From Phialophora verrucosa (Eukaryota; Ascomycota; Eurotiomycetes; Chaetothyriales; Herpotrichiellaceae): a DNA stretch of 64,000 nucleotides. Positions 23,782 to 35,453 of this stretch are shown here, piece after piece; position 1 is the stretch's first letter, and each line of letters begins with the position of its first letter. Both the position numbers and the translations under genes were made by a program. The notes beneath the pieces were generated by a model. That model was not told the origin of the DNA. It saw only the letters and a program-made list of their open reading frames with translations, and made no database searches. The stretch is taken from assembly GCA_002099365.1 (NCBI GenBank), contig MSED01000009.1, positions 1,302,001 through 1,366,000 of the forward strand. Direction: 5' to 3'.

Positions 23782-24759
23782 CTACCTAGCCAATGCTGAT
23801 GCTGCGAGTTCTTCGTCCGCTCGCTGTGCATCTCTTCTCTCCTTGACAGTATTGATATTGACTTTCCCGACCTCGATGAACCGCCACAGCTCGCTGGCCC
23901 TGATGCGCTGCCGCCTTTCACCTCCAAACAACGCGAAATCAACGTCGTGCCGTGAAGAATGGCGGAGTGCAAACACCACGCTGTGTCTACCTTCCGAGTT
24001 GCCCACAACACGATGTATACCGGCATTGAATGTTTCGTTGGATAGAGCCTTGAGCGTCTGCCCGACCAGGATCATCGCCGTCTGTGTCTGTGTCTGTGCT
24101 TCACTCGCCGCCGCATTGATCCATACGGGGTGTTCGTCCGTCGAGCGGGTTCGATCCAACACCTCCAGCCCGCCACGGTCGCCCACACAGAGTGTCAACA
24201 ACCCTAGGTCGGTGTGCGGTTCGGCGACGACGACCCCGTTCGTGGGGAAGTACCGAAACAGTCGTAGCAGCGTGTAGGTCATCTGTTCTTCCGCGGCCGG
24301 CATCGTCAGGGTCCCGTCGAGAATGTTGTCCCAGACGGACACGTCCAGATGAGACCAACGTGTCAGATCACACAGGATGCGGAAGAGAAGGAGCGCGCAT
24401 TCTCGCCATGCCTTGGCTGCGGTGTGCTCCAAGGTGTGGAACAACTCGACACTCGTTTGTGGAGGTGGCTGGGCAGCACCGGCGGCGGCGGTATGGACCC
24501 GACAGCGGAAGGTGGTATACTCTTTCTCCTTCTCTACCAAATAGTACCCGAACTCGGTCCCGGACTTGGACGGATATGACCTCGCCTTTACGTGGTCCTG
24601 CAGGTCGAAGAAGGTTGCCGAACTCTTGAACAGCTCTGCTACCGTCCCTGCTAAGTCTGGTGGCAGCGGCAAGGATAGCCAACCCTGCTGCGCGAGCTGG
24701 ATCATCTGGTGTTCTGGCAATAGTGGGGGAGGACCATGTGGTGGGCAGTAGTCATCCAT
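23782..24759 (-). CDS. 2-oxoglutarate/Fe(II) dioxygenase, isopenicillin-N-synthase-like fold
   Basis: Single exon, 325 residues from the ATG at 24759; an upstream GTG is in frame but is not an expected start. The iron triad is visible: H182-x-D184 in EPHTDLGLLTL and H249 in AGIHRVV. The 2-oxoglutarate-binding R-x-S motif is R258-H-S260. The N-terminal half has the DIOX_N-like pattern with an FFDL segment. Such enzymes hydroxylate, desaturate or cyclise small molecules. The substrate is not evident, and no biosynthetic backbone gene lies nearby, so a secondary-metabolite role is not supported. Confidence 0.85.
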   Translation of the reverse strand: MDDYCPPHGPPPLLPEHQMIQLAQQGWLSLPLPPDLAGTVAELFKSSATFFDLQDHVKARSYPSKSGTEFGYYLVEKEKEYTTFRCRVHTAAAGAAQPPPQTSVELFHTLEHTAAKAWRECALLLFRILCDLTRWSHLDVSVWDNILDGTLTMPAAEEQMTYTLLRLFRYFPTNGVVVAEPHTDLGLLTLCVGDRGGLEVLDRTRSTDEHPVWINAAASEAQTQTQTAMILVGQTLKALSNETFNAGIHRVVGNSEGRHSVVFALRHSSRHDVDFALFGGERRQRIRASELWRFIEVGKVNINTVKERRDAQRADEELAASALAR

Positions 24760-25777
24760 GATTGTGCCCAGGTCTCGCCTCACCTTGTATGGATAAGGTG
24801 CCGTCCGACTGAGCCCAGGCCTCGCGTCGGAGGAATATAGTGTCGTCCGTTTCCCGCGGATTCGTGGTTGAGGATTGTCGATGGACTGCGGTCATCGTAC
24901 AGTACTTCAAACAGCCGTACGCGGCCTGAATCCCGCAGACTTCTGACTCACCTACGGGCCGAGATACATACTGTAGGCTGTACTGTCCTCGTTGTGATTG
25001 TTGTTAGGTCTTGCTATCATATCACCGCTCTTGATACCGCAGGGAGTAGTCTGGTCCAATCCTCTCTCTTATTAAAGTTTCGCGCGCGGTACATAGTTGC
25101 GGGGTCAGCATGAGTTCTTTGTCTCCCTGTCGATTCGAATAGACTCGGCTCGCCTCCTCTACATGGTATGCTATGCATACACAGTACGCACTACGCAGGT
25201 GTTGGCAGCTCGCCAACGGTCAAGTAGACAGTAGACAGGGTGTAGCACAACACACTCTGTACTTGTACCGTAGCATATTCCTCCTACATAGTATGGGTGG
25301 CGCGGCGCGCGCGTGGTTGAAAAGATCCCAATACCCATGCCAATACCTATTACCCGTGCTCGTCCTCGGACTGGAAGAATGAGGAATTCATACAGTACTC
25401 CGTACTGTCCATGCCCGACCTGTAGCGTCTCGGACTCCCACACGATGAGAAAATCCAGGCTCACTCTTATTCGCCTTATTACCCGTTTCGTACACCGTAC
25501 ACGCATTCCACTCGTGCAGACAGAGCCGTGATGCTGGTCATTTATATCGGTACCGCATACCGACGTGTACCGCCCCACAAACTCGTCGCCGAGTGTCCTT
25601 GAACCACCTTGTCGCTAACTCAAATTTTTGCCAACTACCTTAGCTGTATCCCGAGAGAAAAGGACTCGAGCAGCAAAAAAACTTTCTCATCACTGCGTCC
25701 ATGTCAAACAATACCCCAAATCCTCACCTCCTTCCGACCTCTCGTTGGTGGCTCCAACCCACAGTCTCGAGAAGCCT
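24760..25777. other. Intergenic
   Basis: About 1 kb. It contains several GTAC-rich near-palindromes, including TACTCCGTA at 25396-25404, and a short GCGCGCGC-like stretch near 25300. No gene supported. Confidence 0.45.
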
Positions 25778-26495
25778 CTATTCGAACTTCTTTCTTCCCA
25801 GATTCAACCCCACGCCGTGGTTGAACACGAGTGTGCCGCCGATCTTGGCCGAAATCAACAAGAAAGGCAGCAGCACGGCGCTGATGATCAAGTTCGTGCT
25901 GTTCGGGATCTTGCCCACGTTGAGGGCGCCCTCCTTGTCCTTCCTCAAGTACCAACTATACAGATTGGCGACGAATACCAAGTCGTTGATGATCGCGTGG
26001 GTAATGGTCGCCTTGATCCTCGGCACCATCGTGCTCTTGGCCTTGCCGTCCGCGCCCTTTTCCCAGGGCCCTCCGTTCTTCTTGATCATGCCGACCAGCT
26101 GGATGTTGCCCGACATGATCGCAGGCACCGTCGTGATCAGGCCGGCGCACAGAAGGAAGTACGAGACACGGGTCATGTCGAGCAGCGTGGCGGGGGCGCC
26201 GAAGCGACTGGTCAGGAAGTCGGGCTTGAACGTCGTGGTGACGAAGTAGAGGATGTCGAGGCCCCATGCGAGCGTGTTGAACGCGATTGGGAAATGCACG
26301 AAGCCAGGGTGCGCGGGGAACCTGGAGGACAGCACAAGTCAGCGTGTCGGTGGTCTTCTTCATAGACCCGTCACGAGACGAAAGCATCCATTCCAAGCAG
26401 GAGCAGCGGGGAAATACATACTCGGTGTTGAACTCGGGCACGGGCTCGCCGACTTTGTGAGCGAATTTGCTCTGCAGCTGAGTATTGTAGCCCAT
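25778..26495 (-). CDS. DUF2231-like integral membrane protein
   Basis: Exon 1 is 26495-26422 and exon 2 is 26321-25778; the intron has a GTATGT donor and CCAG acceptor; 205 residues in frame. The HPGFVHFPIAFN motif at the start of the first membrane segment matches the HP-x-x-VHFPIA signature of DUF2231. Four hydrophobic helices follow (around WGLDILYFV, YFLLCAGLITTVPAI, IINDLVFVANLYSWYL, LIISAVLLPFLLISAK). The family is a predicted membrane protein of unknown function. Confidence 0.8.
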
Positions 26496-27169
26496 GTTTG
26501 CGGTCGCAGCGTCAGGTCTTGAGATTCGTTCTCGGTGAAACAAATTGCGGTGCAACAGACCCCAAAGATTATTACAAGGCGAAGGAAGAGCAGAGAATCG
26601 AAGAGGACTGAAACGAATGTCAACGGTCTTGTCCTGCGGTGAGGATAACTATTATTTGACTCGACAGGACTCGACTCGAGGACAAAAATAGGGAGTGCGA
26701 GGTGAGATATAGGAGGCCCGCGTTAGAGCGCGACACCTGCGCCCGCACGGCCCCCTGGTTCAATCAGGCACACAGTCAGTGGTCAGTGGCTGCTCGTTAC
26801 TTAGGCACCTTCTCCACCATGCTAACGCGGAGTCCGTGAATAGGCGCAGCGCCCAATCGATAGGCCTGCTGGCCCCGTCGCCAGCCAAAGTCAGCATCCA
26901 CAGGGCTGCACGCCGCGACCCCTGGATTGGCCCAAGCCACCAATAGGGGCGCCGCGAGAGGTCAGCAGTGAACACCTGGCATGATCGTGCAGATGGGGGC
27001 TGTTCTGGTCTGGTCGACACCGACATAACATGAGACAAGACCGAGATGTTGTAGAGTCAAAAGCCAAGTGACACGAGGCGGCGGCGGGGGGTTGAAGTGT
27101 CAATCCGAACATGATCAAGGCATGTTTACAGTATCTTACCACTGCTGGCATGCTTCGTGGGCGAGATCT
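26496..27169. other. Intergenic
   Basis: About 670 bp between two minus-strand genes; no gene, RNA or repeat recognised. Confidence 0.4.
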
Positions 27170-29037
27170 TCACAACTTCGCTCGTCCAAACGCCTCGATC
27201 ACTTCTTTCGCACCTCGTTCTCCAGACCGTATGGCACCGTCCATGTATCCCTTCCACTCATACGCAGTCTCCGTCCCGATAAAGTGCACTTTCCCATGAG
27301 CCGTCCTCAAGGCGTGGTTGTACTTGGTCATGATCCCTGGAGGCGCAGAAGGGCACGGACACCCCTGGGCCCATTGATCACTCGCCCATTCATGCTCTGT
27401 GACCGCAATCGGCTCCGGCACGTCCACGTATGGCCCAAAGAGACGCTTGATGTGATCGACGATAGATTTGAACCTCTCCTGTTGCGGCAGGAGAGAGCCC
27501 TTGCGGCCCAAATCGCCGTTGGTAAAGCAGGTCAAGCTGAATTGTCCTACCTCGTCGTTGCTCGAGTCGCGGCACGTGGTGATGGGCCCGATAAAGGACA
27601 TGATGGCACCGGACAATCCCTTCTTGCGCCACCACGGTTCAGAGTAGCTGACCATCACTTTGAGTGTGTAGCCGTGCACGTTGTGCTTTCCCAGCTCAAC
27701 CTTGGCAGCAGGCAAAGGCGGGTCGAAGGTGATTTCCTTGTACAGAACAGTTGGGACCGACACGATGACTCTTTTGCACGTGAAGTCGCCTCGACCTGCT
27801 GACACGTACATCCCGTCTGCCATCTGCGAGATGCGGCGGACAGGTGAGCTGAGAATGACGGAGCCGGGGTGCAGCCTGTCCGCCAGACCCAGCGACATCG
27901 ATTGGGTTCCTGTTGCGCGGATGGTGAGTCTCTGCATCGGTCGGATCAATCGATCAATATGGACTCACCTTTGATGAACCGGAGGTACTGGCCGCCGTGC
28001 TTGAAGTCGGACCTCATCTGCAGCAGGCCGCCACCGCTCTTGCAATAATCCAAGAAATACAGCGCGCTGACTTCCGACGCCTCCAGACCGAGCATAGCTC
28101 TCGTCCACAGATTGACAGTCGCGGATGCCGTCTCGGATTGGATCTCCGACTTGCACCATTCTTCCAGCGTCATGTTATCGAACTGACCGCCCGACCCCAC
28201 GGGGTCTCGAATGTCGATCTGCTGACACAACTTCTCGAACAACTCTCGAATGTGCACCAGGTTCGCGATGCCGTTCGGCTCCGGCGCGTTCGAGGGCGTG
28301 CCGCCGTAGGGAAACAAGCCCATCACGCCAGCGAGGTCCTCCTGGATCACACTTCCTTGGGTCCTCTGCGTCACGAGCTCGAGGCCGAGAAACTTCACCA
28401 GGTCAAACACCTTCCCTTGGTTTGTGTCGTTGATCCAAGCCGCGCCCACGTCAATGAACCTCCCTTGACCCAAGGGGTCCACAGACCAAGTCTTCCCGCC
28501 CACTCGGTCTCTCGCTTCCACGACCACACAGCTCACCCCGGCTTGTTGCAGATCGTACGCTGCTTTCAGCCCACTCAGTCCGGCCCCTACAATCACAACA
28601 TCAACGCTGCGCAGCGGCTCCTGCCGTACAGCGGCATAGGCCTCCACCTCGAATTTGAACTCTGGGTTCGCTAACGCTGGCACCGGCACAAGCGTCGTCG
28701 CGGGCCTGTGGCCCTTCAACCACGCCTTGAGATGCTTCGTATGTCGGCGCTTCTTCGGGTCGTAGTCCACAATATAGTACACCAGCTTGAACACGTCAGT
28801 GACATTGGCGCCTGCCGCTTCCAAGCAACGAGTCAGGTTCTTGAACGCAAGCGCGATTTGCTCGTCAATGTCCGCGGGGACGACACCGTTGTGGTCGGCG
28901 CCGACTTGGCCGGCTGTGGCGACGATGCGTGCCGGGCCTGTCGAAGAGGCGACGTGGCTGAAGATCGGGCGCGTGTCGAAAAGGCGGTGCGGGTCGTGGG
29001 TGTCCACGCTGGGAGGGGGTTTGGAGTATGGGGACAT
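27170..29037 (-). CDS. RidA-flavin amine oxidase fusion, predicted peroxisomal
   Basis: Exon 1 (29037-27969) and exon 2 (27909-27170) join in frame to 602 residues. Residues about 15-138 are a RidA/YjgF/Rid-family domain (TAGQVGADHNG, then FKLVYYIVDYD and FKFEVEAYAAV). From residue 145 a flavin monoamine oxidase follows: the dinucleotide fold VDVVIVGAGLSGLKAAYDL with GAGLSG at 151-156, the E-A-R-D-R-V-GG flavin motif, and the C-terminal FAD segment with FIGTETAYEWKGYMDGAI. The chain ends in AKL, a PTS1. Rid enzymes hydrolyse reactive imines, and amine oxidases make imines, so the fusion joins production and clearance; this coupling is inference. It is next to an acetamidase on the same strand. 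Confidence 0.9.
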
Positions 29038-29554
29038 TTTTGGGTTTCCGCAAATATGTCTTGACCTGTTGTCGAAGTACTGATTGTGGAAATGAAGTTG
29101 AAGTGACTTTTTAAAGCACCTCGGACTTCGACGGCCTCGCATCGACATTCACCTCCCTCTTTGACTCGATGCCGTGGAGGAACTCCGCTTACAGAAGTTG
29201 TCTCGTTACTGCATACGACATACGGCGTACGAAGTGCGGAGATGCGCATCCCGAGGCTGGGGAAGTGCTTGAACATCCAACGGAAGCGTTTGATAAGCTG
29301 CTTGATTGGGTAAGAGAGATGCAAGATGGCGATTGGTCCGTATAGGGATGCATATTCACGAGGACGCGGGCAAGGCAGCAGCGAGTTACTGGTCAGAGGA
29401 GGGATGTTTGGCTTTGGCTGGCAAGGGTCATACCAGTCGAGCCTGCTAGTACTGGACATCCTTTCAAAGAGCGGTAGGCATCTCCGTGAGGTCTATGAGA
29501 AAGAACAGACAGGCGAGCAAGAGCCCCTGTGCCCGAGCAGTAGGAAACCTTCCA
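29038..29554. other. Intergenic
   Basis: About 520 bp between the amidase stop and the amine oxidase start; presumed promoter of the latter. Nothing else seen. Confidence 0.4.
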
Positions 29555-31532
29555 TCACTCGTTGCAGACCTTGTCGATAACCTCGGCCACGGCGATAAGT
29601 TCTTCGTCGCTAAACTGCGGTCTTACAAGCTGGATGGTGATCGGTTGATTCTTCCAACGCTCAGCATCATCTATGTAAGGTCAGTGGTGGATCTTCAATC
29701 TCAAGATAAAGCGGCCAGAACGACAACCTACAGATTTCCCAATTCATCTTGTCAAACACATTGTCCTTGGGCACATAACCCATGTCCTTTTTGTCTTTCT
29801 CAACGTCAACCCGCATCTTCTTAAGTGGGAGTATGACGCTGGGATAATCGAGCAGATTCCACAGGCTGAAATACCCCCACCACACTGGAAAGCCGTGAGG
29901 GAAGCCTGCTGAAGGGGCACAGGGAGCAATCAAACAGTCGATGGGTCGTCCGGTACCCGTCTTGGTTTGCGTATTGTGCCATGCTTCTGCAAACTGGTAT
30001 CGCCATTCCGCTTGCTTGTTGTTGAGCTGGAGTGGCATTAGCACCATTGGAGTCGATGTAGGGCTCGAACTGAAATCTGGCTCACCTTGAACAGCTCTGG
30101 CACGGTAAGCTCCTTGATGTCGAATGTCTTGAGATACCACTCGAAGGTCGGGTATAGCGGCTCCCCCGAAGAGGCAACCAAGGCCAAGGTCTCCTTTGCG
30201 CCTGTCTGGAACCAGAGTCGCCACTTTCCGATAGTCAGTAATTCAAGCGCCGGTGACAGAAAGGTGGATCATACAGTCGAGCAGGCGACTTCCCAGCAGT
30301 CAAAAGGTGGACTGAACTCAATTACTGCTGCCTTTAGAGGATGAAGTTCGTGACGCAAATAGAGGAATACCTTCATGACCCGCTGCGCGCAATTGTGCCG
30401 CGGTCTCTGTCAGCGCCCTTGAAATGGCTGGTTGAGGAGTCACACATCCATCGCTCAACATCAGGCCGAAGCATAAATTTTCGGTCTTGGGTGGTACCTG
30501 CTTCCAGGGGAGTCGCACAGCCGTAGGTTCGAAAGAGAGGCCATAATGTGTCAATAGGATTTCGGCCACCATTTTAACATCAGCCATGCTGTGGCAATTC
30601 GGTCCGGAAGAGACTTTGATTGAGATCTGACCGGGAGCGGCAGTGCCCATGCCCCTCTTTGCCGTCCTATCGGCCGTAGGTCTCATTGCATAGAGTCCGT
30701 TAAACGTGCCTGGTGCGCGTATACTACCACCGATATCAGTCGAGGGACAGAACGGTGCTCCTCTCATAGCAACGAGGCTGCCATCACCTCCTGAAGAACC
30801 GCCAGCGGAGAAGTTCGTGTTGAATGGGTTCAATGTGCGGCCCCAGAGATTGCTCCAGGTTTCGAGAAACATCCCGGTCTGTGGCATTGCTGTACGAACG
30901 TAAAAGACGGCTATTTTCGTATGGGATGCTACATTAGAAGAGAATTACAAGGTCCGTGGAGAAGGTTACTCGCCTCCAGCCTTTTTGAGCATTTGCACAA
31001 TGGACGCGTCGGTCGTGCACTTGTTGTCATGCCATGCAACATAACCCATGGTCAAGTTCTTGTCTTTCATGTGAAAGATGTCCTTGATCCCAACAGGTAG
31101 ACCATGGAGGGGGCCGACTGGCTTGCCTGTCTGGGCGAGGATATCGTCGAGCTCTTTTGCACGTGCAAGCGCTTCATCGGAGAAGAAGGCCGTCAAACAA
31201 TTGACCTAGATGGTGAGTGATTAGAAGGCGAGAAACCGGCTGACAGTGACGGAAATGGTTACGCATTGGTGCGCAATAGCAGCTCGGCCACAAAATGCTT
31301 CAGTAACCTCGACCGAAGACAGCCTTCCGTCCCTCAACAGAGCTACGAGTCGACTCGCCGTCAATTCGGTGATGTCGAGCTGCTTCTCTGTGAGTAAACC
31401 ACATGTCCGCGGTACGGAACGAACGTCGGTCAGCGAGTGATCGAGAGGTTGAGGAAGTCTCCAGACATCAGGAATAGAGTTGAGCAGAGACTCTTGTGCG
31501 GTGGATGCGATTTGCTGCCAGTCTTGGGCCAT
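29555..31532 (-). CDS. Acetamidase-like amidase (amidase signature family)
   Basis: Starts at ATG 31532 (MAQDWQQIA) and ends at 29555. Exons 31532-31263, 31205-30974 and 30910-30371 are well defined; about four more follow, with in-frame ends at LTVPELFK and DKMNWEI and a last exon ending VAEVIDKVCNE. The catalytic Lys is in GLPVGIKDIF; the amidase signature GGSSGGDGSLVA carries the cis-Ser, and GSIRAPG holds the nucleophile Ser region. It hydrolyses amides to acid plus ammonia. The second intron (30973-30911) must use a GC donor to keep the frame (...LKKAG|AVFYVRTAMPQTG). Middle exon limits are approximate. Confidence 0.88.
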
Positions 31533-32163
31533 GGCTACTCGCGAACAAGTGGCCAACGTGTCTTGCTTGAGCAAGTGGAAGGCAGGAGGGAGATTTCTTC
31601 ATATCATGAGAGCCCCCCGGCCTTATTCCTCGTGCACGGCTCTAGTACAAAGGCAGCTCGCACTGACACTCCGATGCGGGGACGCTCCGGGACGCGTATC
31701 TCGAAGACCAACATGCGGAAGTCGACGCTCGTAGCTCGTACATGTCCGTCCCAGCTTGAAAGACCACACTACTCTGGCATTGTCCCTCGAGCTCGACAGG
31801 ATCTCGACAGCCGTGTGGGTCCGTCCTTGCTAGGATTATGGTTGATGAATGCCGAAAGCACTCAGTAGCTCCCCGCGTTCGTATCTTGAGCTTGGAGTAG
31901 AGGGCACGAAAGGCAGACACGAAGAAATCCGGAGGTGTTGACCTCTTTGCTTGAAGCATGAGGCGATGACGTCAACCGCCGCCCATCCAAGGATCAATGT
32001 TTCACCGTAGCATTTCCCCACCCTAAATTTATTTTACTGTACAGACAACTCCATGTTCGCGTTGAGTGAAGGTGAGGAGGCACGGAGGATGAGAAACGAG
32101 TTGCGACAGTCTGCCTCGTACTCCTAACTGCCATATTGATCAATTCTTGCGACGAGAAGAAAG
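31533..32163. promoter_or_regulatory. Divergent promoter region of amidase and GCIP-like gene
   Basis: About 630 bp between divergent start codons. No distinct element identified. Confidence 0.35.
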
Positions 32164-33264
32164 ATGAGTGTAAGAGGGCCGGCCTCGCTGCCTCCCACGC
32201 TGCAAACTTCCATTGCACTCTGTCAGCGGTTTGCGGCCTCATTGGCACCAAATGCTCCGTTCGAGGTGCCCCAGACCGGCCCAACTGCGCCCTCTCCTCT
32301 GGTCCTTCTGCACGCTGCGGTTACGACTCTCAGAGCTCAAGTCACCAAGCTGTCGCTACTGGCCATTACAGCGCCTTTTACCCCGAGTGCCGTTGCGACA
32401 TGTTTAGCGCCTCTCAATGATTCAATCCTCACTTCCCTCGTGACGGCTGCCTTACTCACAACGCCGGAGCTCTTCACGCCTTCGTTCTCTGCAGAGTGCT
32501 GCAATCTGGCTGTTGCCACCTTCCGTGACATGAGCACTCTTCTGACACTGCTTGAGGTGCGAAGTCGGGATAGCGATTTGGCTACATTGATGCAGAATTC
32601 GGAAAAGAAACACTTTACGGAAGCAACAGGCAAGATTTGGGATGACTGTGACAAATTGATTCTATTGGCTTCAGAAGGAGTTCAAGGCTTCGTTGTCAAA
32701 AGGGCGAAACAATGGCTCGATCTGATGAAAGACGCGGTCAAAGAATTAGAAGAATGGGACCCGGAAGACGATGTTGTCGATGATGATCTGTTAGGCGTCA
32801 CGCACAGCGACGACGAGGCATCAGATGACACTGGTACCAAAGACCCCTCCAGCGATCGAGCAGCCATATCTGCAGGCGTCAAGGAACAAGCAATGAAAGT
32901 CCTGAACCGTATACCACAAAGTGTGCATGTGGTGATCAAGCAACGGCTTGAGAAACTACCCACGGATCAAGTCCACGCCGCGCCTTACGCAGCTCGGCTG
33001 GACACGTTGCTCACGCGGACTCGCCATATCTCCGAGCTCATCGATGAATCAGCCGAAGGGATGTACCTAGGCGATCTCGAGCTATGTCTCAAGAAGGCTG
33101 GCGAAGCTCGAGCAACTACCATCGAAGTCGTCGAGTCAGTCATCAAACCCGTTTTACAAACGCACGACACAGTGATCGAAACGCAGGAGGACAAGTACAT
33201 CGCGCGTGCGCTCGAATGGATCCGCCAAGTAGATCCTGGTGCTTATCCACGGAGACCGTCTTGA
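32164..33264 (+). CDS. GCIP/cyclin-D1-binding-protein-1-like protein
   Basis: Single exon, 366 residues, ATG at 32164. It is all-helical and Leu/Ala-rich, with an acidic linker around residues 200-225 (EEWDPEDDVVDDDLLGV). The order of an N-terminal helical bundle with DKLILLASEGVQGFVVKRAKQWLDLMKDA and a second bundle after the acidic linker fits fungal members of the GCIP N-terminal family. Their role in fungi is not known. The assignment is by overall pattern, so moderate confidence. Confidence 0.65.
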   Translation: MSVRGPASLPPTLQTSIALCQRFAASLAPNAPFEVPQTGPTAPSPLVLLHAAVTTLRAQVTKLSLLAITAPFTPSAVATCLAPLNDSILTSLVTAALLTTPELFTPSFSAECCNLAVATFRDMSTLLTLLEVRSRDSDLATLMQNSEKKHFTEATGKIWDDCDKLILLASEGVQGFVVKRAKQWLDLMKDAVKELEEWDPEDDVVDDDLLGVTHSDDEASDDTGTKDPSSDRAAISAGVKEQAMKVLNRIPQSVHVVIKQRLEKLPTDQVHAAPYAARLDTLLTRTRHISELIDESAEGMYLGDLELCLKKAGEARATTIEVVESVIKPVLQTHDTVIETQEDKYIARALEWIRQVDPGAYPRRPS

Positions 33265-33347
33265 GGCAACCGGACCAACGCTGGGCCGTATTTGGATGTT
33301 GCGAAGAACAGCCAGCCGCAGTAAGATGTGTATGCTTCGTACTCCTT

Positions 33348-34541
33348 CTATGCTGTTTGCGATATCTCCGTTTTCCAGCACTCCTTCTCAACCTGCAATG
33401 CTCTCTGCGCCCATTTGACTGTAATCCACGTCCACACAGAGGCCCAGACGGTAGGCGTTCCCCAGCCAACACCTGGTCTCCTCCGAAGTCGTATCAGCAA
33501 TCCGATTTCACAACAAAGGGGATGAGGATACAGATGCCTCATCCAGCACAGTTTGAATTTGGAGAGGACTCACCATAAGCCACGTCATCACTTGTGACAT
33601 AAATCACGATGATGATTACGACCCCAATCACGATCGCAGGGATGGACCAGAACCACAGTAGCTGCATCAACAGCGCTCGAAAGCGTGGCGAACCATGGTA
33701 TCTGGCGAGAGCCGCAGTCCGGAACCGTTTCCCTCCTTTTCCATCCACAGCGCAGATGTCTTCCAAGAGGCAGAATGTCAGAGGAGGACAGATCGAGTTC
33801 TTAACATGCGAACTGAGTCTGAAGTACATCAACCTCCAACGTCTCTGCACAGCCCAGCCATTGATCACAAACATTATGCCTGTCACAATCATACCAACGG
33901 GCATAGGCAGCGACAGAGCCTTCACGGAAGGATGGTGGGGGATACTGAAGATGATAAGAATGATCAACATCACAGTGAAGGGAATCGTCAGCACATAGTG
34001 AGTACTGTCAAACCCCCAAAATCGTGGGCTTCCAAACAGTGGCCGATACTCGTCGCTCGGGCGAACCAAGCGCCACGCCCGGATGCCGAATTCGTACCCA
34101 GTGACGAAGCCAAAAAGACTGGTGATGATGGCGAAATAAATACCTGGCAACATTTCTCAGTCTTTCTCCCATACAGGCCTGCTCTTCGGGAGGTGGCAAC
34201 CTACCAGATCTCATGTTCGTGCCATACTTCAACCCATAATATAGAACCAGGGGGACAATGCAGCACTCGGCGATTACGAGAATCGTAAAGATGAATACGG
34301 ATAATTTGTGGTGTCGCATGTCAAATGGTAGAGCCGGTGGTTCATCGAGGCGTTCCCGCGCATCGCGACGGGTGCGCGATATGAATTTCTCCAATGTCGA
34401 ATCGTCGACGGGACGAGGCGCTATTGTTGGTGTTCCGCCTTCGGACATCTGCTGTTCAATGGTCTTGTCGTTGTCGCTCGGACTTTGCGAGTCTAGAGGC
34501 ACGGGCTCATCCTTTGGGGTTTCGACACTGCGGTGTGCCAT
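33348..34541 (-). CDS. Fungal multi-pass membrane protein, unknown function
   Basis: Exons 34541-34205, 34143-33574 and 33472-33348 join in frame to 343 residues. The first 75 residues are polar with a TRRDARERL basic stretch. They are followed by about six hydrophobic helices (KLSVFIFTILVIAECCIVPLVLYY, YFAIITSLFGFV, YVLTIPFTVMLIILIIF, VGMIVTGIMFVING, LLWFWSIPAIVIGVVIIIVIY, and the last exon's PTVWASVWTWITVKW). The second donor, GTGAGT after GCTTATG, is strong; without it the chain would end 11 residues later. I know similar unnamed fungal proteins but no function. Confidence 0.72.
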
Positions 34542-35453
34542 GCTCACGCAGCTGTCACTTGAGTTGTCGAGTAACACTGCGAATATTCCGTATCTTGCGG
34601 AACAGGAGGTCAACGTCGTCAGAGATCAAGCGGAGAATGTGCGGTGCGACCGAAGAGACATTTTGGAGCCTTTTTTGCCGCTCAGCTCTTGAACTACGTC
34701 TGGGATAATGTCTTGGACAACGCAAAACCCAAGAACCGTATGTCTTGGTCTCGGGCGCAGCAGGCTGGGCACGGTACTTGGTCTCTACCTGGACTCGTCA
34801 TGGACGTACCGAAGATCTCGGACAAGGTCGAGGTCTGGCGAATCGCAACCAAGTGATCGTTACATAAGCGCTCAGACCACGTCAATGTCACCTCGCCACT
34901 CGTCTCGCGATCCCGCCGGGGGTGGGTTGCTCCGACTGATTGTGCACTCGTAGGAGTCGCTTCTCCAAATGAGAGCCATACAGACCACGGAAGGGTCTGG
35001 CTTGCGATCGCTAAAGGCGGAACGGTACGGTTCGGCAGTACTGTCTGGCACGGAGATATGTCGACATGCATCATCACCTCTAAGCCATGAACGCAGAGCA
35101 CGTACGCGCAGTTTGTGCTCGATGGCATCAGGCGAACTCTAATCAAACCCTTAACTATTCATCTAGGACTCTTGGCGGATCATACACTCCTCCAACGAGC
35201 AGCTACAAGTGCGCCTGCTGCGCCTTTTTCCTGGCACTGTGGTGGCGCGGTGGAAACCCAACAGATCCAAACCGCAGAGCGGTCGCAAATCGTCCTCGAG
35301 GTACAAGATGGGTCGTCAACAAATTAAGGACAACAAAATGCGCACTATTAACACACCAATGCATCCAGGGCATCTCCACTACCCTGTGCCCTCAATACAC
35401 AACATCATCATGGCCTTCATGAGTCCTCTTTTGACGTAATGGTCCGAGGAGCA
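34542..35453. other. Intergenic
   Basis: About 900 bp. Short overlapping frames only, without protein-like composition. Confidence 0.45.

Noticed and set aside
23782..26495. Secondary-metabolite gene cluster around the 2OG oxygenase
   Set aside because: No polyketide synthase, NRPS, terpene cyclase, prenyltransferase or cluster regulator is nearby; neighbours are unrelated single genes.
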